Assembly: GCA_015039465.1 (NCBI GenBank)
Contig: MU130567.1
Location: forward strand, 77,239-141,238
Source: Phlegmacium glaucopus
Lineage: Eukaryota; Basidiomycota; Agaricomycetes; Agaricales; Cortinariaceae
Reading direction: 5' to 3'
DNA: 64,000 nt
Under the pieces are notes generated by a model, which ran no database searches, was not told the DNA's origin, and saw only the letters and a program-made list of their open reading frames with translations. The position numbers were made by a program, and so were the translations under genes. Below, one piece after another: positions 12,014 through 23,561 of this stretch. The first letter of the stretch is position 1. Each line of letters begins with the position of its first letter.

Positions 12014-12627
12014 ATGAGATGTGTGAAAAAGGAACCTCTTGATATGACGACTGGAAAGCCAGGACTTCCCGTGAGTGAGCGCCCCTTACGAGCTTTTGGA
12101 CATCACCGGCCTTCCAAAAAACGGTGCGTTGCTCAAAAAAGAAAGTGCAAATTTTGGCAGAGCGTGTTGACAATGGTGGCTGTTTCTCTCCATCTTTCGT
12201 CTCTACTCTTATGTACACTATGGAATTTACCACAGAATGTGATGAAATGCTTCACTTCCTGTTGTACACAGCATGAGGCTTCAGTGCTGGGGCTTCTCGT
12301 AGCAGATCCACCGCTGACCCAGGTAATGCAAATGTGACAGTGGTCGGTGGTAGTGGTGGTACATTTTCTTGCGCACTGGATGGGATTTGGACGCGGAACG
12401 TAGGTTTTGTAGGCACAGGAGGAAATAGGGACGAGTGAGAGTGAGGGGAACAAGTAGAATGGCAAGCATGGTCAACGGTACTCGTCCAGCATTGATAAAA
12501 TTTGTACTTTCCTTTTTGAGTGATGCACCTTTTTGGAAGGCCGGTGATGTCCGAAAGCTCGTAACGGGCGCTCACTCACGGGAAGTCCCGGCGTACAGGT
12601 CGAGAGGTTCCTTTTCGCACATCTCAT
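12014..12627. mobile_element. Fold-back element with ~130-bp imperfect inverted arms
   Basis: The left arm (12014 to about 12155) and the reverse complement of the right arm (about 12503-12627) share GGACTTCCCGTGAGTGAGCG and a second block around GACATCACCGGCCTTCCAAAA, with scattered mismatches. The 350-bp interior has no convincing gene. Length and long arms fit a non-autonomous fold-back or MITE-like DNA element. Target-site duplications were not identified. Confidence 0.7.
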
Positions 12628-12695
12628 GTGACGGCCTGTCACAGGTCTAATGTTTTGCGTGATTTGGCGCGTGCCGCATTTGGCAATTGTTTCGC

Positions 12696-13800
12696 CACCT
12701 TAGGTTCCCACCCCCCCTGTCATATTAGTTGACATCAATCGATCACATCATGTCATCCCGTGTGTATCCGAATCCCTTATTCTCCCTTACCCTCCGTGAT
12801 TCCAGTCCGTAGGTAGTCACTTGTAGACTGAGACTGGGGCACAGATAAGACAAGATATAGATTAGAGATTAAGATATAGATTAGACATAAGATATAGATT
12901 AAGACAATGATAAGAGATAATAGATTAGACGAGATTGCCGTTATCTTGTTCAGGCACACTCTCAGAGATGATGCCGCCCGTTGTCTCTACGTTGCCTGTC
13001 GGTATCTGTCCACACTGCCATTGCGCCCTTTCCTTTTGTGTCCCCGCTGACAGGTCTGTGCATTCTCACTTACTCCTTCCCTTTCTGGTGTTCCCCCGCC
13101 TTGTCCCATCCCGTCCCTTCCCTAAATAGCTTTGCCCCATCCTCCCATCCCTTCCCTAAATATCTTTGCCCCGTCCTCCACATTCCCTTCCTCCCTCTGC
13201 AATCACTCCCCTTCCCCTCTTCCCTTCTGTCCTTTGTGGTTTTCTTAAAATAATACTACTATACTTCTTTATTCATAGTATATTCAATTAATTATGCTAT
13301 TCATGCTCACTAGCAAGGCAGAGGGAACAGGGGTATGTCTGGAAAGGAAATGGTTCATATCCATAAGCGTACTGGAGATGAACATCCATCAATGGCGCAG
13401 TGGCACCAACCTGAACCCCGAATAAGCATCCCCACCCGAATAATACACTATGTCACCCAAATAAACATCTTTAACCGAGTAGGCACCCTAGGACTCTGAA
13501 ATGGTTCATTTCCACTGAACCCAATTAAGTCCCATCAGTGGCGCCCAACCCGATTATCAACCCGAATAAGCTGTATATCCCTTATACAATTGCAATCTCG
13601 AAACAGTAAACATCCTTATTCGGCAGAGAAAGATAGTGACACAGAAATATTCGAAACAGGCACTCAGTCATCCTCGGGAACAATCTCCATACTCTTCGGA
13701 ACTCGACGCTTACGGGGCCACTCCTCTTCATCCTCGTCGTCCTCTTCACCATCATCCTCGGCATCATCATTCACGGCATTCTTCTTTCCCTTGCGTGGCC
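12696..13800 (+). repeat. Left arm of a ~1.1-kb inverted repeat
   Basis: It begins CACCTTAGGTTCCCACCCCC and matches the reverse complement of 20016-21126 almost throughout. Matching parts are an AT-rich stretch of ATAGATTA-type repeats (12840-12925), a C/T-rich stretch (13020-13250) and a low-complexity run of CCGAATAA-like motifs (13420-13570). Its inner end overlaps the 3' end of the gene at 13668-15870. A third copy of the same family ends at 24547. All three diverge right after the sequence AACCTAAGGTG, so this is probably a true element terminus. Confidence 0.85.
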
Positions 13801-15870
13801 TCTTGATCCCACGATCCTTGCGTGGTTTGCGTGTCTTCACAGGAACCGTGCTGTCATCCTGTTTCTTCCACAGCTCCTCGCGACGTCTCTTTACTTCAAG
13901 AGGACTGAGTTTGACAAATTTGCAGTTACCATCATTGATTGCATCCAGCAAACGTCGAAGGCTGGGAAGCGATGTCGAAAGTTGGCTTGGATTGACAAGC
14001 TTCTCGAAGGTCCAACCCTGAAGTTCAACCCTGTATTTTTGAATAATGAGCTCATCGTAGTTAGCGTATTGCATCACTGCCTTTTCATCACAGGTTATCT
14101 CAACTTCGGAAGGTCAAGATGTCAGTGCCAAGACACAGTACATATGTAGAAGAGGCCTACCGAGCAAGTTCCCAATTTTCTCTCTGATTTGGCGCTTCAT
14201 GTCATCTGCTTTCTGTTTTGAAGTTCGGTTCAAATCTAGATGATGCCATGATTCCTATCTCGGATGCCAAGGTGGATGATAATAGACTTACTAACAACAT
14301 CACACCCTGCAATTGCAAACGCCTCCAACTTAGCACCAATGAATGCCAAGTCCCACAGCTTGTGAAGGGGGACGGCAGTGGGCATGTAGTTCATAAGCGC
14401 CTCGGATGTAAAAAACCATACAGGATTCATATAGTAACTTGGAGTATTATGGACAACGGCAGAAGAATGCCTCGATGCCCACGTGAACATTAAGACCCTT
14501 GAGCTGATAATGAAACAATTAGATGAGAATTTACATGGAAAATAGGACACCACTTACCAAATGGCGGATAGTCTGAAGAGTTGCTGTGACATCTTGGACA
14601 CGTGCCTGTGCCGTTGGGCGCTTGCGATCGGTATCATTGACTTCGTGTGCAGCAACAATTTCAGCACGCTCAGCCTCATCCAGCTTGTCATACTCTTCCT
14701 TGAATGCCTCAGAATGGAGTACAGATAATGTTGGGGTTTCGCCATCTGTGACCAGTGAGAAGTAGATAGGAAGAAAATGAATGTGATGACGCACTGTCAC
14801 GTAACTCCTGTGCCTTCATTGACAAGAAGGCATTATGTGGATTGACCTTTGTCTGCTTGCACACGAGATGGACGCCACTTTGAAAAAACAGGTCAAGAAA
14901 ATAGCGTTGTTTTTTGTTGAAACGACAAGCCAGATCTGTGGCCAATGTCAAGGTGGAGGCTTTCCATTCACGAACAGCATCATCAATGTCTTCCTGGCGC
15001 TTGCGTGATGCAGCAGACCTCGCTTTCCGTTAGGCATCACTCAGAGGGGCCCTTTTTGAGATGGTGTGGCGCTTGCATGAAGAAGGGATGCGAAGTGAAT
15101 TTGCAAAAGGCATTTTTTTGCAGCCATTATTTCACATTCTTTTTATTAGAGGTACAACTGAGAAGGGTCGACGCAAAAAAATATATGAATTGAATATACA
15201 AGAACCAAAAAAAGCCATATGAACAGGATCAAGTAGACTAAACTCACTATGAACAAGATGGCATAGACTAAACCTCGCTACGAACAAGATTGTATAGACT
15301 AAACCTCGCTACGAACAGGATTGTATAGACTAAACCTCGCTACAAACAAGATCCCATAGACTAAACCTCACCTGCACTAACCATTGAAATGATAAGGCGA
15401 TCAATCAGGGTTGAAGATACACCAACTTGCTCCAATTCTGTGGCCCACAATGAAATAGGAAGGTTGCGACGAATGACATCCAGGGTACTGCTCAGGTGCG
15501 TGATATTGTGATTTTCCAGAAAGTGTGTCAAACTAGTGGTCTCCCAAGTAGTAGTTGATACTTCAGGTTCGCCAGGACCCTCAGAAGGGTTAGTGAATAA
15601 CCTACGGGCAATTGGCTTCTGACGAGATGGTGAGGCAAAGGCATTATGGCGGGGAGAAGCAGATGTAAGGGAAAAACAGTCAAAGTGATCATGCAAGGCC
15701 AGGGGTGATGCGATGTAAGAAGCAGGTGGAGTGTGATGGGCAATACAACGAGGGGGTGAAGCAGTGTGATGGGCAATGTGAGGAGTAGGAGAACCGTGAC
15801 AGGATGCAGATCCAGCTTGGCAACGACTGACATTGACGTTGGAATCAGTGCCGTCCATGCTAGTTGACAT
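13668..15870 (-). CDS. Mobile-element-associated hypothetical protein (acidic tail), multi-exon
   Basis: Several minus-strand open blocks read as one gene. An N-terminal exon starting MSTSMDGTDSN (15870) is Ser/Pro/His-rich and ends LIDRLIISMVSAG. A middle exon (about 15030-14800) reads DDAVREWKASTLTLATDLAC then HLVCKQTKVNPHNAFLSMKA. Further exons are at about 14750-14560 (RAEIVAAHEVNDTDRKRPTA) and 14510-14290 (YYMNPVWFFTSEALMNYMP ... KLEAFAIAGCD). A final exon (14077-13668) holds ELQGWTFEKLVNPSQLSTSL and an acidic tail ending KSMEIVPEDD. Exact splice sites were not all resolved. I recognise the layout as a multicopy agaricomycete family near transposons, but no enzymatic domain. The large intron near 15370-15110 contains a 31-bp minisatellite. 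A truncated, inverted copy of the tail is at 20016-20153. Confidence 0.5.
15236..15376. repeat. Minisatellite, about 4.5 units of 31 bp, inside an intron
   Basis: Units beginning GACTAAACCTCGCTACGAAC repeat directly with no unique spacers. They occupy the intron directly after the first coding exon of the gene at 13668-15870. Confidence 0.85.
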
Positions 15871-15959
15871 AATGGCGGTTGCATTTTCAAGCTGACACTG
15901 AAGATCCTCTTCACGATATAAATCCTTGTTGTTGTTGTTGTATATAAACACCAACCAGA

Positions 15960-17420
15960 GAGCAGTGGACCAGACCTTAGGTCAAGAGACTCCCTGTTGT
16001 TCGTTTAGGGAAGGTATAACCTTGACTTTTAACACACAGAGGTAAGGGGAAGGAATAGAGAAGAGAAGGAGGAGGATGAAGGTCTTGGAAGATGAATGAG
16101 GTATAAGACGAGGATGAGGATGAGCAAGAGAGAGTCTTCAGTAAGACTATAGCGGTTGAGGGATAGGGGATAGATTGACAGTAAGGGGCAAGAAAAGCGA
16201 ACTTAAGGGAGGAATTCACTGGAATTCCACTGAGATGATGACTGTGAACCAGGTAGTAAAGTTCTTGCCGGGGACATACCTGCGTAGTCGGTGTAGAGGG
16301 TAATACAGTTTCCGAAACAGTAACAACAACACCGATACCTGGGTGTTCAGAAGCGGAGTCGATAGATAGAACGGTATGGAGCGAGGACCTAGAGTGAGTC
16401 AGGGGATAGGAGTTAGTAGATGGAGAATAGAATAGTAGGTGACGGTTTTGGTAGTAAGTGTGTCATGGACTTCGGAAGGGTGGGAGAAATACTGTTAAAT
16501 CCTTCAGGTCCTCCTAGTGCTGATTCGTCCTTAACGTCTACTTAGTCGTCGTCTCCTAATAAGAGCGTCACACAGTTCACAATAGTTCCGACGCGTTGTA
16601 CCCTGGTACCCGTTCATCACAAAAAGAGCCCTTGTTCCGACGCACAATCCCCTGTGGGCTGAAATTGGGTTTGGAGTTGAGATCTTAGTATGTGGGGTGG
16701 AAAGGCTGCTGGAGGCTGGAAGGCAGGTTGAGGCGAAGGCAGTGGCCAACTGAGGCCTTAGGGCATCAAGGCGAGGCTGAGGCCAGGAGGCTAAGTGAGG
16801 CAGAAAATAAAGATAAAAAGTATAGCGTGGTGAAGAATAAATTAATTAATTAATAATAGCATAGTAAGGAAATAAATAAAATATAGAGGCAATACAGGTA
16901 TAATCATGAATTTGTGGGGGTCGGATCGTCCCTAGGGGTAGGAAAGGAGAAACCTAGGGGACGATCCATTCAGTGAACATCTATAGAAAAGACTTTATAA
17001 TAATTGAAACCTAGGGGACGATCGAACTGATTCAGTCGTAACGTCAACGGGATTGTGACTCGGTGATTACAGAAGGTATCCTGTGTAGTGTGACGCGGAA
17101 AGTTCACAACTGAGTCCTGGAAAGTGTAAAAACTGTACTGGTGTGCGGATACCTCAGCTATATAAAAACGATAACCTGATACATGTGACGGAAGAAAAGA
17201 AAAGAGAGCGTGAAACTGTGAAATGTCTAAAAAAATAACAAGGAAGAAGAAAAGGTAACAAGAAAAGAAGAGCGTCGACAGGAGAGAAATAGAAAGAAGG
17301 AAACTGTCGCGCATGAAACAAAGAAAAATAACAAAATGTATCGGAGTAGGAATCCCATATTTATGACGAGAAAACATGGTCCTATCCATCAAGTCAAGTT
17401 AAGTAAGAATGGGGGGTGAA
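15960..17420. other. Unassigned sequence flanking the assembly gap, with a hairpin
   Basis: There are purine-rich stretches (16030-16180) and a GAGGC-rich stretch (16700-16800). An inverted repeat at 16923-16970 (GGATCGTCC-CTAGG against CCTAGGGGACGATCC, one base different) has a third half-copy near 17010-17025. No supported gene is seen. A 140-codon minus-strand frame at 17392-16970 is low-complexity Phe/Ser/Leu text and is not called. Confidence 0.4.
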
Positions 17421-17942
17421 NNNNNNNNNNNNNNNNNNNNNNNNNNNNNNNNNNNNNNNNNNNNNNNNNNNNNNNNNNNNNNNNNNNNNNNNNNNNNNNN
17501 NNNNNNNNNNNNNNNNNNNNNNNNNNNNNNNNNNNNNNNNNNNNNNNNNNNNNNNNNNNNNNNNNNNNNNNNNNNNNNNNNNNNNNNNNNNNNNNNNNNN
17601 NNNNNNNNNNNNNNNNNNNNNNNNNNNNNNNNNNNNNNNNNNNNNNNNNNNNNNNNNNNNNNNNNNNNNNNNNNNNNNNNNNNNNNNNNNNNNNNNNNNN
17701 NNNNNNNNNNNNNNNNNNNNNNNNNNNNNNNNNNNNNNNNNNNNNNNNNNNNNNNNNNNNNNNNNNNNNNNNNNNNNNNNNNNNNNNNNNNNNNNNNNNN
17801 NNNNNNNNNNNNNNNNNNNNNNNNNNNNNNNNNNNNNNNNNNNNNNNNNNNNNNNNNNNNNNNNNNNNNNNNNNNNNNNNNNNNNNNNNNNNNNNNNNNN
17901 NNNNNNNNNNNNNNNNNNNNNNNNNNNNNNNNNNNNNNNNNN
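17421..17942. other. Assembly gap (522 N)
   Basis: Run of N. It lies between the two arms of the 12696/21126 inverted repeat, so the true distance and content between the arms are unknown. Confidence 1.
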
Positions 17943-20015
17943 ATTCAGTTATCAGAGTAGGAAATTCAATGAAGCGCATGACGCAATAGCAAGCGCCTGA
18001 AACGATAGAAGCGCCAGATGAGCAGATCGCATAAAGCTTTGGCGCTTGAAGGGAAATTTAAGATAGCTCCTTTGGATGTAATTGGGGAGGCTTGATACAA
18101 TGATGAACGCCAGACTAGGGTGGCGTCCATGTAGTTTAACCTCGGGTGGCGCTCCCCAAGAACAAGTAAAAAGGAGCTTTTAAGGTCAGAGATGAGCAGA
18201 ATGCTTCGCCAGTGGCCTTCGAGTTGACCAATGATGTTAAAGAAGTGGTCTTTAATGGGGTTTCCTGCCCAAGCGAAGCGTAGGTTATCCACTTGGGTGC
18301 CTTAAACTCAATTGGGTTAGCAAGAACCTGCTCGGATAAGGTTGTTGACGAAATAACCAGCTGGGATGATATAGTGGTCTCGGCCAGAACGTTGCTGCAA
18401 AGTTTATGGGATCAAAACTCTGGCCGTCTCTTGTTCACCTTCCCTCCTACTTGCTACAGGTACTTAATACAAGAGTAACAAGCTAAGCCAGGTGCGGGTA
18501 TGCGAAACAGTAATGTAAAAATTGAGCTAGTGCGAAGTCACATGAGCCCAGTAGTTTGGTAACGAAGGAATAGGGGATAGAATAAAAATAGAAGTGATAA
18601 GTAAGGAGGTCAGTTGAATGGCCTCCTGTTTCGAAGGAGATGATAAAATAATAATATATATGGAAAGTTAAAAGAAATTAAGTTGAAAACAACATGGACC
18701 ATGATCAAACCAGTGAAAGGGATGCGTATGCGAGCCGTGAAGGACCGCGAGATTAAAGAGAAGCTGTGTGAAGATGTGGTTGTGAAGGAAAGAAATGGTT
18801 AAGTCCGGTATTGATAGAGAAAGCTGAAGATACGTCGAAGTATGAGGTGCGAAGAGGAACGGGGGTGCGTTGGATAGTTACGAAGGTCGTAGGAGTGATG
18901 TGCGAAGGTTATGCGAGGCCTATATCATGTTGTGTGATGTGCGAAGGATGTGCGACAACCGCGAATGAGAGTGCGAGTGAAGTTGGTACCCGCGAGACAT
19001 CCGCGTATACTGCGAAGTTGTTAAATCGCAAAAATAACCAGTTTACGAACCTAGAGGCTATATGGATCCTATCACCGTCTACACCTCTTTCATTGCATTC
19101 CTGATTCCACACGCACAGCTTGATTATCATGTATTTTGCTGCAATTATGGGTTCCCAATTTATTGACAATATCCTGCTTCAAAACAATCTCACTATGCAT
19201 GGCAGGATCTCGCGAAAGACAGCCCAGCTTTGGTATACTCAAATTTGTTGTAAATTTGTTGTTAAGCCGCTTCATTCTAAAATATATGTCTATAGCACAG
19301 AGGCACTTTCTACTCCAGAGAAAATTAGGACCACGACAGCCAGTGAGAGTTCAACTCCAGCAGTCACTGTGGCTCTCAGTGATATCCTCCACTACTGGGA
19401 CGTCGACAACTGAAGGACCATTCACACTATCCGCATCAAGGACTATATCTCAAGCGCTCTGAAAGGTATGTACTATATTCTCACTAACATCATTGACGAG
19501 GAGCAGGATGATGGTTCTGCTGATCAGGAGATGCCGAGGGACGTTATGGCAGAATGGGTTGACTCCTGAGTTGGTGGGTGAACAAGGACAAGTTCTATCC
19601 AATCTGTGGAGCTCCGTACCCTCTATGTTAATGCATATTTTCAAAGTAATAATGAAATTATATCCAGCTTTATCTCTCCAGTATGTGAGTGAGCCACGAC
19701 ACTGAGGAAAGTTATAATTGTGTGACTGGTTCTTGACAATCATTGCGCATGCCTTCTCCAAGTCCTTTTCTTCTCTGTATGAAAATTCCACTTTTGTTTC
19801 CCAATCCATGCAACATTTTATGTCAATGTCTTACATTGAATTCAAGCATCTTTAGAGCTCTTGATTCAGTATTTGCACTGTCTGTTGACTGGTGGACAGT
19901 TCTGGAGGCGCTAGATATTTCAATTTGCGCTGAATTTGATTTCCACAAAGGATATTTAGGAACACATTTCTTTGATCAATTTCTGCCTGGTGAGATGGTT
20001 AATCTTGTCAGGAAG
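17943..20015. other. Unassigned repeat-rich sequence
   Basis: Minus-strand open frames at 18292-17966 and 19809-19450 (MDWETKVEFSYREEKDLEKA) look protein-like, but I cannot assign them to a family. Near 18893-18955 the motif GTGATGTGCGAAGG occurs twice, as in some long terminal repeats. No complete gene is supported. Confidence 0.35.
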
Positions 20016-21126
20016 GGGCCACGCAAGGGAAAGAAGAATGCCATGAATGATGATGCCAAGGATAATGGTGAAGAGGACGACAAGGATGAAGAGGAGCAGC
20101 CCCGTAAGCGCCAAGTTCTGAAGAGTATGGAGATTGTTCCCGAGGATGACTGAGTGCCTGTTTCAAATATTTCTGTGTCACTATCTTTCTCTGCCGAATA
20201 AGGACATTTACTGTTTCAAGATTGCAATTGTATAAGGGATATACAGCTTATTTGGGTTGATAATCGTGTTGGGCACCACTGATGGGACTTAATTGGGTTC
20301 AGTGGAAATGAACCATTTCAGAGTCCTAGGGTGCCTACTCGGTTAAAGATGTTTATTCGGGTGACATAGTGTATTATTCGGGTGGGGATGCTTATTCGGG
20401 GTTGGTGCCACCGCACCATTGATGGATGTTCATCTCCAGTACATTTATGGATATGAACCATTTCCTTTCCAGACATGCCCCCTGTTCCCTCTGCCTTGCT
20501 AGTGAGCATGAATAGCATAATTAATTGAATATACTATGAATAAAGAAGTATAGTAGTATTATTTTAAGAAAACCACAAAGGACAGAAGGGAAGAGGGGAA
20601 GGGGAGTGATTGCAGAGGGAGGAAGGGAATGTGGAGGACGGGGCAAAGATATTTAGGGAAGGGACAGGAGGACAGGGAAAAGCTATTTAGGGAAGGGACG
20701 GGATGGGACAAGGCGGGGGAACACAGAAAGGGAAGGAGTAAGTGAGAATGCACAGACCTGTCAGCGGGGACACAAAAGGAAAGGGCGCAATGGCAGTGTG
20801 CCTGGAGGCGGGACAGATACCGACAGGCAACGTAGAGACAACGGGCGGCATCATCTCCGAGAGTGTGCCTGAACAAGATAACGGCAATCTCGTCTAATCT
20901 ATTATCTCTTATCATTGTCTTAATCTATATCTTATGTCTAATCTATATCTTAATCTCTAATCTATATCTTGTCTTATCTGTGCCCCAGTCTCAGTCTACA
21001 AGTGACTACCTATGGACTGGAATCATGGAGGGTAAGGGAGAATAAGGGATTCGGATACACACGGGATGACATGATGTGATCAATTGATGTCAACTAATAT
21101 GACAGGGGGGGTGGGAACCTAAGGTG
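20016..21126 (-). repeat. Right arm of the ~1.1-kb inverted repeat
   Basis: Reverse complement of the left arm at 12696-13800, with a few small indels (for example an extra ~30 bp around 20660-20690). Its first ~140 bp encode on the plus strand the same acidic tail as the gene at 13668-15870, ending KSMEIVPEDD at 20153. The 5' part of that gene is not next to it, so this is a truncated copy. Confidence 0.85.
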
Positions 21127-21316
21127 CCTTATCGCCACTACTTCCAGGTCCTGAGTGCCATCACGACACTCAAATTCAACTTGGGGGTAATCCGTGCTAG
21201 GTAAGTTGTTGAGTATTCTGGAATTCAAAAAACTGATATGTGATTAGATGATCCAACAACAAAAATCTTGACTTACAAAACATACTCTCTGTGGAAGCCT
21301 GGGAGGCCCAATTTCA

Positions 21317-21747
21317 ATGCCCAGAAGCAGACCTTCCAACCTCGCAACAGACACCACTCATCTCTGCAAATCCTCTGGAGCCAAAAAGCTGCTGCCATCA
21401 TCCACACCAGCAGTTCCTCAAACACAGACGGTTCCAGCTCATACAGTCTTCCATGAAACAACAGTGGCATTGGGCCCATTGATGAATGGTGTCCAAACCC
21501 AAGAGCAATTGGATACTCTGTTGGCTGACCTTGAAGAGCTCAGGTGAGATTGAATAAGTGACACGCCCTAATAGTCTTACCAACATTAAATATAGGGCCT
21601 CACGTCGACGTGACACCAAAAATGATGACTTCCATGAGCCACCGATCCTCAATCCAAAGGGCAGGCCACGTGAACGAAGGATAACAGGAGCTACCGAAGG
21701 TCGACCGCAAGGAGGAGGGGGAAGGGCACAGCTGAAGGCATCCCAAA
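21317..21747 (+). pseudogene. C-terminal remnant of a MULE-like transposase
   Basis: An exon ending TLLADLEELR (21542) has a GTGAGATTG donor and continues after AATATAG at about 21593. The second part reads RRDTKNDDFHEP and LNPKGRPRERRITGATEGRP. The NPKGRPR-x-RR-x-TG signature close to a C-terminus is typical of SWIM-zinc-finger MULE transposases in agaricomycetes. No catalytic domain is present upstream, so it is a fragment. Confidence 0.45.
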
Positions 21748-21756
21748 CTAGGGCTA

Positions 21757-21925
21757 CCAAAGTTCGGTTCAGAACCGATGCGGAGAACCGGAACCGACTG
21801 AACCGAACCGAAAGTTCGGTTCAGTCCGGTTCCGGTTCAGGCCTTTGGACCATCGGTTCCAGTTCGCGGTTCGGCCCTTTCAAAATTTTTGAGAACCAGG
21901 TTCAAACCAGTTCAAACCGAACTTT
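21757..21925. repeat. Low-complexity AACCGAACC / GGTTCGGTT cluster
   Basis: At least ten copies of GGTTC or its complement occur within 170 bp, in both orientations. This is the kind of short palindromic array seen at ends of non-autonomous elements. Confidence 0.6.
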
Positions 21926-22094
21926 CTGTGCATATTTTTCTCTAATTTTTCTGAAAATAATTGACTTAGATATTAATATTATGATAATAAAATCTTTCAC
22001 TGATATTTTTGGAGTTGAAATTATTTTGAATCAACAGTCAAGCGCTCACGCTTATCATTGTTTACTCACCCTTACTCAAACGGTCTCACCTGGT

Positions 22095-22400
22095 CTCACC
22101 CATCATCGCCAGCCGCAGTGGCATGAAGGACAACGGTTACTATCCGTGGTCATCACAGTAAGTATGTAGTTTCTAATACACCAACAATCAACATAATACA
22201 ACCCCCAGGATACCACCAACCCGTTATCGCCCATTGGCACCTCCTATACAACACATCAGCCACAGTGGCATGAACGACGACCACGGTTCTATCCATGGTC
22301 GTCAAACGGTAAGTACATCATTTTCAATACATATTTTGCACTAACCATATGAACGACAACCAGTCGGTATCCGTGGTCGTCAAAAGACCAAGGTCAAATA
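22095..22400 (+). repeat. Three diverged copies of a ~50-bp exon-like unit
   Basis: CAGTGGCATGAAGGACAACG (22115), CAGTGGCATGAACGACGACC (22264) and a partial ATGAACGACAACCAGTCGGT (22349) are each followed by (A/C)TATCC(G/A)TGGTC(G/A)TCA. The first two then have a GTAAGTA donor-like sequence. They look like duplicated exons of a small repetitive gene; the last is followed by a Pro/Ser/Ala-rich open frame to about 22636. Confidence 0.5.
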
Positions 22401-22867
22401 ACCCACAACCTCAACCACCAGCGTCACCAGCGTCACCAGCACCACCTTCCACCAGCATCACCAGCGTCATCAGCACCGCCTTCACCACCTTCCTTCATCC
22501 ACTAGTACTGACTCAACAACCAGTACCCGGCCACCGTACTTGTGTCGCATCACCAGCGCTAACGACAATGATCATCTACGATTGTCGACGATCAAACACA
22601 CCACGCAGGATGTACAACACCTACCACCATCCCTAAGACTCCGATGAACAATCGGCAGGCCTATACCAAACGACGTCGTCGTTTGGGCCCCAGGTATGTT
22701 TTGTATAGTTGATTTCTCCTTTTACCTGACTTTCTAAATCTTCAATCATATTACATGATCTTCTTAGGTTGGACAGTATAGCCATATGACCCGACGGTGC
22801 CAAATACGTGTGGTAACCTATATTTAACATATATAGGGTAGGATTCCATCTTCCTCAGATTTTAAGA

Positions 22868-23480
22868 ATGATGTTTTATCCCCTGTCACTCTTTCCTTTC
22901 ACCCTATTAAACTTAGGATGGATAACAAACACGACTCGCGCTGTCACTGACTCGAGAGAAACTCCAACCTACGACTTCGTCGTCATCAGCAGAGGTAACG
23001 TGTATGTGGATCTCGTTTTTGCTCAGGATTTGCTTTTGATTGATGGATAATTGAAGAGGATTGGCAGTTTCAGGCCGTCTTGCTGAAGATCCTTCGATCA
23101 CTGTCGCCGTGTTGGAAGCGGGGGCAAATGTTGAACACCTTCCTGAGGTACGTAGGCCTAACCCCCCTTCCGCGTATCCATTTTACTCAGAATAATCAGG
23201 TGTTTATTCCCAGTCTCATCGGAACAGGAGAATCCTTTATGACTCTGAACTGGGCTTATCGAACAGTACCACAAGAACACTTGGGCAACCGATGGTCCTC
23301 ACTAACTCCACCGTAACTCGTATCATATGGGCAGCACCCTCCCCTTCACCTCTGCAAGCGCGTGGAGTATAAAGCATCCGATGGACAAACATACGAGATC
23401 AACGTCAGGAGGGAAGTCATATTGTCAGCGGGTGCAATAGGCAGCCCCAAGGTCTTAGAGCTATCTGGAGTGGGGAATTC
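22868..23480 (+). pseudogene. 5' fragment of a GMC oxidoreductase (aryl-alcohol-oxidase-like)
   Basis: The predicted start MMFYPLSLFPFTLLNLGW is signal-peptide-like. TPTYDFVVISRG follows, where intact GMC enzymes have the dinucleotide-binding Gly-rich motif. Then come LAEDPSITVAVLEAGANVEH (about 23068-23130), IPSLIGTGESFMTLNWAYRT (about 23210-23270) and EINVRREVILSAGAIGSPKV with LELSGVGN (to 23480), in different frames separated by plausible introns. GMC enzymes are secreted FAD-dependent alcohol/sugar oxidases. About half the enzyme is present; it is cut off just before a poly(A) run and the mirror-image block. The SRG in place of GGG also argues that it is non-functional. Confidence 0.7.
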
Positions 23481-23536
23481 AATTTTTATATTAATCATTT
23501 CGACTTTTATGTGTCGGTTTTACTGAGTTCGATTGT

Positions 23537-23561
23537 AAAAAAAAAAAAAAAAAAAAAAAAA
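23537..23561 (+). repeat. A25 homopolymer at the edge of the mirror block
   Basis: Twenty-five A residues directly abut the first base of the reversed block at 23562. It could be a retroelement tail or an assembly breakpoint. Confidence 0.9.

Noticed and set aside
15236..15376. CRISPR-like array
   Set aside because: The 31-bp units abut directly without unique spacers and lie in an intron of a fungal gene; it is a minisatellite.
16970..17392. 140-codon minus-strand ORF
   Set aside because: Phe/Ser/Leu-rich low-complexity product from purine-rich DNA, with no domain or splice context.
15960..17420. Possible third mirror-image block
   Set aside because: A few short backward-read frames look protein-like (for example near 16520-16460 and 16320-16260), but none is long, spliced or matched to another copy, and the ordinary minus-strand frames look equally plausible.
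17389..18000. Long ORFs across the gap region
   Set aside because: They consist almost entirely of N.
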